NCBI GenBank assembly: GCA_003223515.1
Contig: QHVI01000081.1
Coordinates: 1-42,405 of the forward strand
Direction of reading: 5' to 3'
DNA length: 42,405 bases
Source of the DNA: Candidatus Angelobacter sp. Gp1-AA117
Lineage (GTDB): Bacteria; Acidobacteriota; Terriglobia; Terriglobales; Acidobacteriaceae
Shown: positions 6,378 to 15,169 of the stretch, in pieces
Position numbering within the stretch: the first letter of the stretch is position 1
Layout: each line of letters begins with the position of its first letter
Notes under the pieces: model-generated
What the model was told of the DNA's origin: nothing
The model's database searches: none
What the model saw: the letters and a program-made list of their open reading frames with translations, nothing else
Made by a program: the position numbers and the translations under genes

Positions 6378-7814
6378 ATGCGCCTTCACGCCGTTGATCT
6401 CGTCATCATTGTTGCCTATCTGATTTGTATAACACTTTTTGGGCTGAGATTCCGAAAATCCCAGCGTTCACTCCGTGATTACTTCCTGGCTGACCGCAAC
6501 ATTCCGTGGTGGGCGATTGCGCTCTCCATTGTGGCCGCTGAGACCAGTACGCTTACGATCATCGGCACACCAGGTATTGCTTACGGTGGAAACTTTGGAT
6601 TCCTGCAGTTGATATTTGGTTATTTACTCGGCAGAGTCGTCATTTGCCTGATTTTTATCCCGCAGTATTTTCGCGGGGAGATGTTCACCGCTTACGAGCT
6701 CATTGACCGCCGCTTTGGCAAGGCGTTGCACCGGCTGACCGCGGGTGTTTTCCTGGTGGTGCGTGCGATCGCTGAAGGCGTGCGTGTATGGGCGATCTCC
6801 ATTGTCGTGCGCATTGCCCTGGGGACCAATGACATTCTTTCCGTCTCCATCATCCTGCTGCTCACGCTGATTTACACCTTTGAGGGAGGCATGGCGGCGG
6901 TGATCTGGACGGACGTGGTGCAGATGGTGATCTACGTCTCCGGGACAGTGATCGGATTTTTTACGCTCACGCATTTAGTGCCGGGAGGATGGCCGGCAAT
7001 TCACGCGGCGGCGGCACAGGCAGGGAAGCTGCAGGTATTTGATTTCTCCTTTACCTTTTTCAAAGCCTACACCTTCTGGGCAGGATTGATCGGAGGGATG
7101 TTCCTGACTACTGCCAGCCATGGCACAGACCAGCTTATGGTGCAGCGCCTGCTGGTGGCGCGCAACCAGCGCGAATCGAAGCTGGCGCTGCTGTCCAGCG
7201 GAGTGGTCATTCTCGCGCAGTTCACGCTCTTCCTGCTGGTGGGTGCAGGCCTGTGGATGTTTTACAAACTCTATCCGCCGCAAACCAGCTTTCCAACCTC
7301 TGACTGGGTGTTTCCCACGTTTATCGTGGAGCACATGCCCCGTGGAATCTCGGGGCTGCTGATCGCGGCCATTCTCGCGGCCGCCATGTCAAACCTCAGT
7401 GCCGCTCTGAATTCGCTCTCTTCCACCAGCATGATTGATTTCTACCTGCGAGCGAAGCCGGAAACTCCTGACCGCACGCGCATTCGACTTTCACGCGTGG
7501 CTACCATTATCTGGGGAGTGGTGCTGTTTGGACTGGCACTGGCTTCACGCCAGAGTCATGGGGTGCTGGAAACCGGACTGGGGCTGGCGGCGGTGGCTTA
7601 TGGTGGTCTGCTGGGTGTATTTCTTCTGGGGCTGCTCACACGCAGGGCGAGACAAATGGGCGCAATTGCAGGTATGCTCTGTGGACTGGCTCTGAACATT
7701 TACATCTGGCGATGGACGAAAATTCCGTTCACCTGGTATGTGACCGCGGGTGCGCTGACGACTTTTGCCATAGGATACCTTGCAAGCCTGGTGCAGAGAG
7801 ATGCAAGCAGCTAA
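6378..7814 (+). CDS. Sodium:solute symporter (SSS family)
   Basis: This encodes 478 aa, an inner-membrane Na+-coupled transporter with about 13 hydrophobic segments. Recognisable SSS features are the N-terminal LRDYFLADRNIPWWAIALS with AAETSTLTIIGTPG, the conserved GVRVWAISIV helix, TFEGGMAAVIWTDVVQMVIY (TM5), and AAAMSNLSAALNSLSS (TM8, sodium site). The substrate is not readable from sequence; the divergent NAGK-like kinase makes a sugar or amino sugar plausible, as in sialic-acid or glucose members. The stop codon lies inside the start of the next gene (14-nt overlap from 7801). No strong ribosome binding site is visible before the ATG at 6378. Confidence 0.92.
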   Translation: MRLHAVDLVIIVAYLICITLFGLRFRKSQRSLRDYFLADRNIPWWAIALSIVAAETSTLTIIGTPGIAYGGNFGFLQLIFGYLLGRVVICLIFIPQYFRGEMFTAYELIDRRFGKALHRLTAGVFLVVRAIAEGVRVWAISIVVRIALGTNDILSVSIILLLTLIYTFEGGMAAVIWTDVVQMVIYVSGTVIGFFTLTHLVPGGWPAIHAAAAQAGKLQVFDFSFTFFKAYTFWAGLIGGMFLTTASHGTDQLMVQRLLVARNQRESKLALLSSGVVILAQFTLFLLVGAGLWMFYKLYPPQTSFPTSDWVFPTFIVEHMPRGISGLLIAAILAAAMSNLSAALNSLSSTSMIDFYLRAKPETPDRTRIRLSRVATIIWGVVLFGLALASRQSHGVLETGLGLAAVAYGGLLGVFLLGLLTRRARQMGAIAGMLCGLALNIYIWRWTKIPFTWYVTAGALTTFAIGYLASLVQRDASS

Positions 7815-9210
7815 ACAATCTGGCGGCGCTGAACTGGTCCGCGACCTGAACGTATGGCACGCCATTGCGATTGTGGCGGGCACGATTATCGGCAGCGGCA
7901 TCTTTCGCGTACCCGGCGTAATGATGAAAGAGGTAGGCTCGGCCGGGCTGGTTTACCTGGTATGGATCGTCGGCGGCCTGCTCTCATTTTTTGGCGCGCT
8001 GACCTATGCAGAGCTGGGCGCGGTGAGACCGTGGGCCGGAGGCGAATACGTTTACATCCGTGACGCTTACGGGCCACTCCCGGGCTTTCTCTATGCCTGG
8101 ACGTGGTTCCTGATTGCCAAGCCTGCGTCTATTGCGACGATTACCACGGGCATGGTCGACGTGCTCAGCACCTTTCCCCGGCTGAGCTTTCTGAATACGT
8201 CTTTATTAGCGCTTCATCTTTTCAGCAGCAAGACTTTTGAAATTACTTACGGGCACCTGGTCGCCATCGCCGCCACGGTGCTGATCTCAGCCTTGAACTA
8301 TATCGGCATCAGGAAGGCTGGGGGATTTCAGCTTGTCTTTACAACGCTGAAAGTGGGAATGATCGCGGCCATCGTCCTGATAGGGTTTACGGCTTCATCC
8401 GGTGGATGGGGGAACTTCCACACGACCTTCATGGGGGCGCGAGGAGGCATGGCCGGATTCATGGCGGCGCTGGTGGCAGCCCTGTGGGCCTATGACGGAT
8501 GGAACGATCTCAACATGGTGAGCGGCGAGATCAGCAAACCGGAGCGGACGATTCCGGTCGCGCTGATTACCGGGGTTGCCATCGTTGGCGTGCTCTATAT
8601 CGGAATCAACGCGGCGGTGCAATACGTGATGCCCGCGAGTGCCATCGCGGCATCCAAGGTGCCTGCATCAGCAGCAACGGAAATTGTGCTCGGACACTGG
8701 GGTGCAGTGATCGTCTCCATTGGCATGGCACTTTCGATGCTGGTGACCTTGAATGGAACTATCATGAGCGGCGGGCGCGTGCCTTTTGCCGTGGCCCGTG
8801 ACGGGTATTTCTTCAAAGCTTTGGCAGAGGTTCATCCCCGATTTCATACCCCGGCGCTGGCGATTGTGGTGCAGGCCATTATGGCTATTCTTCTGCTGTT
8901 GGTGGGTGGGGCATTTCAACAATTATTTTCGCTGGCGATCTTCGCTGAATGGCTGTTCTACATGATTGCAGCGAGCACCATCTTTGTCTTCAGACATCGT
9001 GAGCCTGACATACCGCGTCCGTATCGCACATGGGGGTATCCGCTGGTACCTGCGCTCTTCATCCTGGCAGCGACGGTGCTGCTGTGTTACACCTTCGGGG
9101 GAGAAAATCTGCAGAACTCGGTGGCGGGGACGATTGTGATCCTGTTGGGAATTCCGGTGTTCTTTTACTTCAGGAAACAAATATTTACCACAGAGGCACG
9201 GAAGCACTGA
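7801..9210 (+). CDS. APC-family amino-acid permease
   Basis: This encodes 469 aa from the ATG at 7801; an in-frame TTG at 7780 would add seven residues. It is an amino acid/polyamine/organocation transporter of the LAT-like exchanger subgroup with about 12 transmembrane helices. Key motifs are TM1 IVAGTIIGSGIFRVPG (substrate-binding GSG), TM2-3 GALTYAELGAVRPWAGGEYVY, and the TM6 region VAALWAYDGWNDLNMVSGEI with KPERTIPVAL. It overlaps the symporter stop, so the two transporters are co-translated. Its last residues (TTEARKH) are encoded by the start of a dispersed intergenic repeat. The substrate is unknown; related bacterial exchangers move neutral amino acids such as Ser/Thr. Confidence 0.9.
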   Translation: MQAAKQSGGAELVRDLNVWHAIAIVAGTIIGSGIFRVPGVMMKEVGSAGLVYLVWIVGGLLSFFGALTYAELGAVRPWAGGEYVYIRDAYGPLPGFLYAWTWFLIAKPASIATITTGMVDVLSTFPRLSFLNTSLLALHLFSSKTFEITYGHLVAIAATVLISALNYIGIRKAGGFQLVFTTLKVGMIAAIVLIGFTASSGGWGNFHTTFMGARGGMAGFMAALVAALWAYDGWNDLNMVSGEISKPERTIPVALITGVAIVGVLYIGINAAVQYVMPASAIAASKVPASAATEIVLGHWGAVIVSIGMALSMLVTLNGTIMSGGRVPFAVARDGYFFKALAEVHPRFHTPALAIVVQAIMAILLLLVGGAFQQLFSLAIFAEWLFYMIAASTIFVFRHREPDIPRPYRTWGYPLVPALFILAATVLLCYTFGGENLQNSVAGTIVILLGIPVFFYFRKQIFTTEARKH

Positions 9211-9224
9211 GGACACGCAGAACC
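9188..9224. repeat. Dispersed ACCACAGAGG-type repeat
   Basis: ACCACAGAGGCACGGAAGC and a following CACTGAGGACACGCAG belong to a repeat style also seen at 11596-11720, 14963-14991, 17361-17503, 31633-31735 and 35721-35780. Here it overlaps the last codons of the permease gene and supplies its stop codon. Confidence 0.5.
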
Positions 9225-9227
9225 CAT

Positions 9228-10688
9228 TTATGCGGCGCTGGCGGGGCGCGACGGCCTCAATCTCTCATATATCTTCACGTATTCTTTGGCTGAAGCGGCC
9301 CAGGAGAAATCTTTGCTCATGCCGTTGATCATCAGCTTCTTCCAGGATGACTGGTCCTTGAATGCCTCTAAAGCTTCATGAATCGTCGAGAGCAATGAGC
9401 TGCCGGAATAGAGAGTGAACTTGAAGCCGGTTCCCTTTCCAGTGGCCGGGTCCCAATGCTCAATGGTGTCATCGAGTCCGCCGGTGGCGCGGACGACGGG
9501 CACCGTTCCGTATTTCAGGCTGTAAATCTGGTTCAGGCCGCAAGGCTCGTAGCGCGAAGGCATGAGAAACATGTCTGCGCCGGCCTCGATGCGGTGCGCG
9601 AGCGCATTATCATAGGCTACTTTGAGAGCGAATTTATCAGGGGATTGGCGGTTCAAGTTGCGGAAGAGGTCTTCGTATTCCTTGTCTCCGCTGCCGAGAA
9701 TGGTCACAACGATAGGCAAGCCCGCCAGATCGTCGGCAATTTCGGCGATCAGGTCAAAGCCCTTTTGGGTGGCAAAACGCGAAACGATGCCGATTACGGG
9801 CAGATCAACATTGGCATTTTCAATCCCAAACTGCTTCAGCAGATCACGCTTGCATTCTTTCTTGCCTGCAAGATTTTCGGGGGAATACGGCCTGGTGATG
9901 AATTTGTCTTTTTCCGGGCTCCACTCGTTGTAATCCACGCCGTTGAGAATGCCGGAGACGGTGTTCGCGCGTCCGCGCAGAACGCCTTCCAGGCCAAAGC
10001 CATATTCGGGCGTCTGGATCTCCTGACTGTATTTCCGGCTCACGGTGGTGATGTAATCTGAAAAGGCCAGCGCGCCTTTGAGGAAGTTGACCTTGCCCCA
10101 GAACTCCATTTTGTCCATGGTGAAGAGGTCCCAGGGAAGCATGAGCAGGGGCAGCGTGTCCGGAGGGAAGAGTCCCTGGTAGCCGATATTATGGATGGTG
10201 AAGACGGTGGCGGTGTTGCGGAAGATTGGGTCATCCAGGTAACTGGTGCGCAGCAGCACCGGCACCAGCGCCGATTGCCAGTCGTGGCAATGGAAGATAT
10301 CCGGTGGGCCGAGAATCTTTGAAGCCTCAAGCACAGCGCGGGAATACAGGGCGAAGCGCTCGGCGTTGTCAGGGTAATCGCCTGCGGAGGTGCCGTAAAG
10401 GGCGTCGCGGTCAAAGAACGGTGGATAGTCGATAAAGTAGAATTGCACTCCAGATTGTTTTCCCCCATCGAGCACGGAGCAGAAGCGGTACTGGTCGTCA
10501 AAAGGAATGGTCACGCTGCGCAGCAGGACTTTGGCATCGGTGAGCTTTGTCTGCCTGTATTTCGGCAGATAGACCGATACGTTGTGTCCAAGTTCGGCGA
10601 GCGCTTTGGGCAATGCGCCGACAACATCTGCCAGACCGCCAGTTTTCGAGTAGGGAACACATTCAGAAGCGGCAAAGACGATATTCAC
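9228..10688 (-). CDS. glgA: Glycogen synthase
   Basis: This encodes 486 aa from the GTG at 10688, chosen because GGAGG lies 5 nt upstream and the product then begins MNIVFAASECVPYSKTGGL, the standard GlgA N-terminus. It transfers glucose from ADP-glucose (or UDP-glucose) to the non-reducing end of alpha-1,4-glucan in the cytoplasm (GT5 family). The K-x-G-G nucleotide-sugar motif is at residues 15-18. The C-terminal Rossmann half carries GIVSRFATQKGFDL and the E-x7-E type region MPSRYEPCGLNQIYSLKYG. Length matches family norms. It is divergent from ksgA with a short intergenic gap. No other glycogen genes are in the window. Confidence 0.95.
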   Translation of the reverse strand: MNIVFAASECVPYSKTGGLADVVGALPKALAELGHNVSVYLPKYRQTKLTDAKVLLRSVTIPFDDQYRFCSVLDGGKQSGVQFYFIDYPPFFDRDALYGTSAGDYPDNAERFALYSRAVLEASKILGPPDIFHCHDWQSALVPVLLRTSYLDDPIFRNTATVFTIHNIGYQGLFPPDTLPLLMLPWDLFTMDKMEFWGKVNFLKGALAFSDYITTVSRKYSQEIQTPEYGFGLEGVLRGRANTVSGILNGVDYNEWSPEKDKFITRPYSPENLAGKKECKRDLLKQFGIENANVDLPVIGIVSRFATQKGFDLIAEIADDLAGLPIVVTILGSGDKEYEDLFRNLNRQSPDKFALKVAYDNALAHRIEAGADMFLMPSRYEPCGLNQIYSLKYGTVPVVRATGGLDDTIEHWDPATGKGTGFKFTLYSGSSLLSTIHEALEAFKDQSSWKKLMINGMSKDFSWAASAKEYVKIYERLRPSRPASAA

Positions 10689-10729
10689 CAGGCCTCCACG
10701 AGGAACCGACAACTTAAGAAAAAGTCTAA

Positions 10730-11587
10730 ATGGCGGAAAGAAGCATGGTCAATTTGCGAAGCCCGAAGAAAGCCAAGCTTGGACAGAATTTCCTGACCGA
10801 CCGCAAGGCTGCTGAAAGAATCGTAGATGCATTGGGCGATGTCTCCCAGTCACTGGTGGTGGAGGTCGGCCCCGGACGGGGTGCGCTCACCGATACTCTG
10901 GTGCAGCGGGCCGGACGTGTAATCGCCATCGAGTTCGACCGCATGCTGGCGACCGAGCTGCGATTCAAATACTCTCGCGAACCGAAGATGGAGGTGCTGG
11001 AAGGCGATGTACTCGCCATTGATTTCGGTACCGTGCTCAACCGCACGATTGGGCCGCTCAATGACCTGCGGCCCTTGAAACCGGAGCGCGCCCGCCTGCT
11101 CGGTAACCTGCCTTACTACATTACCTCAGACATTCTGCTGCACATCTTCAAGTTCCATGACCAGTTTGATTGGATTGTGATCATGGTGCAGCGCGAGGTG
11201 GCTGACCGCATTGCTGCGAAGCCCGGCACTCGCGATTATGGATTGCTCTCGGCTACGGCCCAGCTCTATACGCACGTGGAAAAGCTATTCACGCTGCCTC
11301 CGGGTGCATTTGCGCCGCCGCCGAAGGTGCATTCCAGCGTGCTGCGGATGAAGGTTGCGCCACGCTTCGATGAACTGGGTGTGGCGGCGGATGAGTTCAT
11401 TGAGTTCCTGAAGATGGCCTTTGCAATGAAGCGCAAGACGCTGCTGAATAACCTGAAGAAGCAATATGCCGAAGGTCAAATTCGTGCTGCGCTCAAGCAG
11501 GCAGGCGCGCGAGCGGATGTAAGGGCGGAGGCATTGTCGTTGGAAAAGAGTGCGGCGGTGTTCAGGGCGTTGCCAGGGATGCACTAA
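10730..11587 (+). CDS. ksgA: 16S rRNA (adenine1518/1519-N6)-dimethyltransferase KsgA
   Basis: This encodes 285 aa. It dimethylates two adjacent adenines near the 3' end of 16S rRNA during 30S maturation, using S-adenosylmethionine. The LGQNFLTD opening is at residues 17-24, SAM motif I EVGPGRGALT at 45-54, and the catalytic NLPYY at 126-130 followed by ITSDIL. PPGAFAPPPKVHSSVL and KRKTLLNNL are the conserved C-terminal segments. A second ATG at 10745 (MVNLRSPKKAKLGQNF) has a slightly better GGAAAG site, so the true N-terminus may be five residues shorter. A dispersed repeat begins right after the stop. Confidence 0.96.
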   Translation: MAERSMVNLRSPKKAKLGQNFLTDRKAAERIVDALGDVSQSLVVEVGPGRGALTDTLVQRAGRVIAIEFDRMLATELRFKYSREPKMEVLEGDVLAIDFGTVLNRTIGPLNDLRPLKPERARLLGNLPYYITSDILLHIFKFHDQFDWIVIMVQREVADRIAAKPGTRDYGLLSATAQLYTHVEKLFTLPPGAFAPPPKVHSSVLRMKVAPRFDELGVAADEFIEFLKMAFAMKRKTLLNNLKKQYAEGQIRAALKQAGARADVRAEALSLEKSAAVFRALPGMH

Positions 11588-11860
11588 AAACCTTTGCGAC
11601 ACAGCGTGGCGAGCCACCACCAAAACCTTTTACCGCAGAGGACGCAAAGGACGCAGAGGTAACAAAAGTAGTTGATGTGTATTGGATTTGGCGGTGTGTT
11701 GCTCCCTATGTACCGTATCCATCTTTCGCTGCGCGGGAGAATCCGTCGCAAGCAGAGAAGAATTCGAATGTTAGTAATACAGCGGAACGGAGTAAACGGA
11801 GGATGCAAAAGTTTCAGGAGCATGGTTGTACAAACTTCCTGCCCTGAAACCATTTCCTCC
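11588..11860. repeat. Intergenic repeat copy (about 120 bp) downstream of ksgA
   Basis: About 11596-11720 matches 31633-31740 closely. Both have ACAGCGTGGC, an AAACC/AAAGG-CTTT stretch, GCAGAGGACGC(A), then the conserved tail AACAAAAGTAGTTGATGTG, TTTGGCGGTGTGTTG and CCCTATG. The rest (11721-11860) holds no convincing gene or RNA. Confidence 0.6.
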
Positions 11861-12080
11861 GCACAGCCGAGGGCGGCTAATGTCACTTACTTTAGGGACA
11901 CCATGCTGTATCCCAATGAGAGATGTCATTCCGAACGCCCGTTAAGCTCACGCGCGTTTTCTTCAGCGCGTGAGTAGGGCGGAGGAATCTGCCCCGCTGC
12001 TGCCCGCCCGTGCGAAAATTCTTTTAAATTCATGCTCGAATGTGCAAAGTAAGTGACATTAGCCGAGGGCGGCTGTGCTA
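11861..12080 (+). mobile_element. MITE-like element, copy 1
   Basis: Perfect 17-bp terminal inverted repeats (CTAATGTCACTTACTTT at 11877-11893; reverse complement at 12046-12062) enclose a non-coding interior of about 150 bp. The interior contains a CTCACGCGC/GCGCGTGAG hairpin. The inverted repeats are flanked by the 10-bp direct repeat CCGAGGGCGG (11867-11876 and 12063-12072). Near-identical copies lie at 32204-32420 and 37890-38106 in the opposite orientation. A fourth element with the same ends but another interior is at 28794-28993. Confidence 0.75.
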
Positions 12081-12091
12081 CACGAGCTTCG

Positions 12092-13660
12092 TTATTTTTG
12101 GCGTTCGTGCGTAGGTGGCTCCGGTCTTGAGGCAGCGGGTGGCGCGGCTGCGGTCGGAGGTGCGGCCCGCATGGGCGCGGGTTCACTGCGAGGCGCCGGT
12201 GCCGGAGTTATAGGCATAGGCCTGGGTGCAGGAGATGGCGGTGGCGCTACGGTAGGCGCGGGGCCCGTTGATCTTGCGGGTGGCGCGTCGGCTCTGGGCT
12301 GCTGCATCGGCATCGGCGCTGGATGCACAGGGGGCATAGGACGGTCTGTCCTTGCGGGCGGTGCTCCCACAACTCCAGCACCGGGCTGAGTATCAGCAGG
12401 CGTCATTGGCTGGCGTTGCGGTTCTGGGCGCGGTGCGTCGTGAGCGTCTCTGTCATTGCTATTGCCGCCATGGTGTTCTCTATCCCCCGGACGGCCCACA
12501 GTACCAACAGTTCCGGTTGCCGGTGGCTGCACGTTTTCATCTCCGCTATTGCCGCCACGTCCGCCGATGTTGAAGGTACCCCGGCCCCGGCCTGCGCCAA
12601 CTACTCCAGCGCCGGGAACGCTGGTTCCGGGTGCTGTACCTGCTCTAATTCCTGCGGGTGGAGAGGGTACGCGGAATCCTGCTGGAGGATTCACGATGCG
12701 CGGTACCCGTACCCAGTTAGCGAAATTTCCGGGCTGCCACACCCAGCCATAGCCGCTGACGAACACCCAATGCCCATATCTGTAGGGCATCCAGCCCCAC
12801 GGATAGGCCGAAATCCAGGTGTATCCGAATGCGGGTGAATAGGTCCAATAACCGTTCATGAAGGGGTCCCAACCAAGATTTACGTTGTTGGGACGCCAGC
12901 AGTAGCCATAGCCGGGCACGTTGTAATACTGGCCATAGTAATTGAGGTCGCTTACGCCATACTGATACGGTGATCCGGTATAGCCGGCATTCGCGTACTT
13001 GCTGATATAGTCTTCGCGCTGGGCGCTCCAGTCATCCAACTCATCTTCCTGAGCGTCTTTTTGCAGATCATATCGACCGGCGTCGAGGACATCCTGCTGG
13101 AAAGTCTCATTCTTTTTGACTGCTATTTCTTGTCCGGTGTCCGGACTCTGAAGGGAAACTTCACCTTTCCAGACCACCACTTCCACAGGCTGGGAATTGC
13201 TGGAGGTCACGCGGAAACGCGACGTCCGCTTGACAGTAATAACCCGCTGGTGGGTCCGGACTGTAAACAGGCCATCGTCATTGTGGTGTGTGATGCGGAA
13301 TTCAGCTTCGCCCTGATCGAGATCGGCAGCGGTTACGGTTGCGCCGGAAGAGATCCGCGCCAATTCAGAGAAGGTGATCTGGCTATACGGGGCCATACGA
13401 ATGGTGCTGCCATCTTCAAACTGGATTTCAGCGTAGCCATCCTGCCCGGTGCGAATCTGATCGCGCTCGATTAAAGGTGTATTGAGAGTGGCGTTCTCGT
13501 AGCCAATGGAATCGGCACTCGCGCGCTGTACGTTACCTTCGATATAGCTGAGACGCACGATCCTGACATGGGATTCTTCCTGAGCGCGGCACAAAAGTGC
13601 AGGGCACAAGACCAGCAGTGCGAGCAAGCTGAACAGCCATCTCGAAGCGCGCATATTCAC
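12092..13660 (-). CDS. Secreted FecR-domain protein with Tyr/Trp-rich and Pro-rich regions
   Basis: This encodes 522 aa with a signal peptide (MNMRASRWLFSLLALLVLCPALLCRA). Residues about 55-190 form a FecR-like domain: TGQDGYAEIQFEDGSTIRMAPYSQ with repeated beta-strand segments and VWKGEVSL. Residues about 225-325 are a Tyr/Gly/Trp-rich block with YYNVPGYGYCWRP, GYWTYSPAFGYTWIS and GHWVFVSGYGWVW. This resembles the DUF6600-type region that follows FecR domains in Acidobacteria and Proteobacteria. Residues about 330-522 are low-complexity Pro/Ala/Gly/Arg with no fold. It has no transmembrane anchor, so unlike true FecR it is a secreted or periplasmic protein. The gene ends 11 bases from the MITE-like element. 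Confidence 0.85.
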   Translation of the reverse strand: MNMRASRWLFSLLALLVLCPALLCRAQEESHVRIVRLSYIEGNVQRASADSIGYENATLNTPLIERDQIRTGQDGYAEIQFEDGSTIRMAPYSQITFSELARISSGATVTAADLDQGEAEFRITHHNDDGLFTVRTHQRVITVKRTSRFRVTSSNSQPVEVVVWKGEVSLQSPDTGQEIAVKKNETFQQDVLDAGRYDLQKDAQEDELDDWSAQREDYISKYANAGYTGSPYQYGVSDLNYYGQYYNVPGYGYCWRPNNVNLGWDPFMNGYWTYSPAFGYTWISAYPWGWMPYRYGHWVFVSGYGWVWQPGNFANWVRVPRIVNPPAGFRVPSPPAGIRAGTAPGTSVPGAGVVGAGRGRGTFNIGGRGGNSGDENVQPPATGTVGTVGRPGDREHHGGNSNDRDAHDAPRPEPQRQPMTPADTQPGAGVVGAPPARTDRPMPPVHPAPMPMQQPRADAPPARSTGPAPTVAPPPSPAPRPMPITPAPAPRSEPAPMRAAPPTAAAPPAASRPEPPTHERQK

Positions 13661-13728
13661 TCCTTGGGCTTACCTATATTAGATGACCTTAGATTGCATT
13701 AAGCCACTATTTTTCGGGCTTTACGATT

Positions 13729-13755
13729 ATTAAGGCTCCTTTGCGCAGCCTTAAT
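13729..13755 (-). terminator. Hairpin overlapping the stop codon
   Basis: ATTAAGGCT (13729-13737) and AGCCTTAAT (13747-13755) form a perfect 9-bp stem that includes the stop codon of the gene ending at 13751. No T-run follows on the minus strand, so termination is uncertain. Confidence 0.3.
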
Positions 13756-14440
13756 CTTTGCTGGGGCCAGCCTGCGCGAGAAGGCGCCTGGCGCGCTCGC
13801 GCGCAACGTGGAGAACCGAGGTGTCATCAGCAATATTCTGCAAAACCGGGGCAATGATCTGCAGCTCAGCAAGGTCTTGGTTCTGGGCGAGATCTTCCAT
13901 ACCTTTCAATTCTTTTTCCAGCCCCAGCTTGTCAAAGCGCTTTTTGAACTTGAGCTTTTCTCCGAACTGAAGCGTGTTGGAAATGCCCTGAAAGAGCCGG
14001 GTCAGCTCCTGGATGGATTTGTTTTCTGACCAGTTGTAGGTGGTGGAGTTATCCCGCGTTGCATCCTGGTAATGCAGTGTTTTGGCGCCGGTGTTCGCAA
14101 TCCTGTGCTGCTTATAGTCGAACTGACCCTGAAAATAATTGAGCTCCTGCGCCAGGTTGAATATCCGGTCGCGGCTTGGCCCGGAGATAGTGAAATGCAG
14201 GTCGTACTCCGGATCGTCAGGCTCTGCTCCCGCCGCAGCCCGGGTCGGATTGCGGGAGACATAATGCGCAGCTCCCAATGCATCCACAGTGATGGTGTAG
14301 TTCTGGGGCGTAGCTGCTTCCCAGTAAAGATCAAAGGATAGAGTGGGTACGGGCGAGCTCTGCGACTGATTCTGGTACTGGGCCAGAAGCGCAGTCATGC
14401 CCAGCACGCAAAGAATGAAAACGCAGCGCCAGTATTTCAT
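13751..14440 (-). CDS. Secreted protein of unknown function downstream of ruvC
   Basis: This encodes 229 aa. A signal peptide occupies about residues 1-20 (MKYWRCVFILCVLGMTALLA). The mature part begins with a beta-rich region (VPTLSFDLYWEAATPQNYTITVDALGAAHYVS), then an alpha/beta section with DPEYDLHFTISGPSRDRIFNLAQELNYFQGQFD. The C-terminal half is strongly helical and charged (QFGEKLKFKKRFDKLGLEKELKGMEDL...). I recognise no catalytic motif. The start ATGA overlaps the ruvC stop, giving translational coupling although the protein is exported and RuvC is cytoplasmic. This may be only a compact gene order. Confidence 0.78.
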   Translation of the reverse strand: MKYWRCVFILCVLGMTALLAQYQNQSQSSPVPTLSFDLYWEAATPQNYTITVDALGAAHYVSRNPTRAAAGAEPDDPEYDLHFTISGPSRDRIFNLAQELNYFQGQFDYKQHRIANTGAKTLHYQDATRDNSTTYNWSENKSIQELTRLFQGISNTLQFGEKLKFKKRFDKLGLEKELKGMEDLAQNQDLAELQIIAPVLQNIADDTSVLHVARERARRLLAQAGPSKD

Positions 14441-14940
14441 GAGGGTGCAGTTTGATATCTGCTCAAAGTTGTAGCTGTATGGATATGACAGATGGCGATG
14501 GCCAGGGCGTCGGCAGCGTCAGTAGGTTCCGGGACTACGGGCAATTTCAGCAGGCGCATGACCATCTGCTGCACCTGATGTTTTTCCGCCCTGCCGTAGC
14601 CTACCACGGATGATTTGATGGAAAGCGGCGAGTACTCCGCAACTTCCAGCCCGCAGGATGAAGCTGCCAGCATGGCTACACCGCGCACCTGCCCCAGCTT
14701 GAGCGCCGACTTCACGTTCACCGCATAAAACACATCTTCAATGGCCACCATCCGTGGCTGGTGTTCGGCGATAATTGCAGTAAGCGACGAAAAAATCTGC
14801 TGGAGCTTCAAGGCCATGGGATCGCGTGGCTTCAGCTTGATAGCTCCGGCAGTGCAGCAGACCAGTTCGCGATTGGCCAGTTGCTCTACCACGCCGTAAC
14901 CGGTGTACACACTGCCGCAGTCGATACCCAGGACTCTCAT
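14437..14940 (-). CDS. ruvC: Holliday junction resolvase RuvC
   Basis: This encodes 167 aa from the ATG at 14940; a TTG two codons upstream is possible. RuvC resolves four-way junctions with the RuvAB helicase during recombinational repair. The RNase H-like active-site acids are visible: Asp7 (GIDCGS), Glu68 (VAIEDVF), Asp141 and Asp144 (TDAADALAIAICH). VNVKSALKLGQVRG and YSPLSIKSSVVGYGRAEKHQV are the conserved DNA-binding segments. Length matches the family. ruvA and ruvB are not in the window. The downstream gene overlaps by 4 nt. The upstream region is a short dispersed repeat. Confidence 0.95.
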   Translation of the reverse strand: MRVLGIDCGSVYTGYGVVEQLANRELVCCTAGAIKLKPRDPMALKLQQIFSSLTAIIAEHQPRMVAIEDVFYAVNVKSALKLGQVRGVAMLAASSCGLEVAEYSPLSIKSSVVGYGRAEKHQVQQMVMRLLKLPVVPEPTDAADALAIAICHIHTATTLSRYQTAPS

Positions 14941-14962
14941 TGGCAATCAGTTTAGCGCATTT

Positions 14963-14991
14963 CACCGCAAAGGACGCTAAGGACGCAAAGG
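14963..14991. repeat. Short dispersed repeat (GACGCWAAGG units)
   Basis: ACCGCAAAGGACGCTAAGG followed by ACGCAAAGG contains imperfect 10-bp tandem units of the same family as the unit at 11632-11660. It fills the gap between ruvC and the YbdD-like gene. Confidence 0.45.
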
Positions 14992-14992
14992 T

Positions 14993-15169
14993 TCAGCAGC
15001 AGCGAGGCTTTGTCGCCATGCTTGTTTCCCGTTCACGCTGAAATTGACGGTAGCTTTCTACTGAAGCCACGCTGTTGGTGCGCAGCAGGAAACGCTGGTA
15101 GGCGTTCTCGTCGAAGATTTCGCGCAACACGGCTAACAGAGTCTTGAAGAATTCGCGAAGCGTTCTCAT
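14993..15169 (-). CDS. YbdD/YjiX-family small protein (CstA partner)
   Basis: This encodes 58 aa from the ATG at 15169, which overlaps the cstA stop (ATGA). The sequence MRTLREFFKTLLAVLREIFDENAYQRFLLR followed by SVESYRQFQRERETS matches the DUF466/YbdD family. These proteins are about 65 aa and encoded next to CstA-type transporters, where they are needed for transport activity. It is basic and helical, with no transmembrane segment. It ends in KPRCC, inside or next to a short repeat. The in-frame extension upstream of 15169 is cstA read out of frame. Confidence 0.85.
   Translation of the reverse strand: MRTLREFFKTLLAVLREIFDENAYQRFLLRTNSVASVESYRQFQRERETSMATKPRCC

Noticed and set aside
11861-12080. 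Calling the MITE-like copies a REP/BIME array only
   Set aside because: A BIME has only palindromes. These copies have 17-bp inverted ends, a constant interior and bracketed direct repeats, which fit a non-autonomous transposon better.
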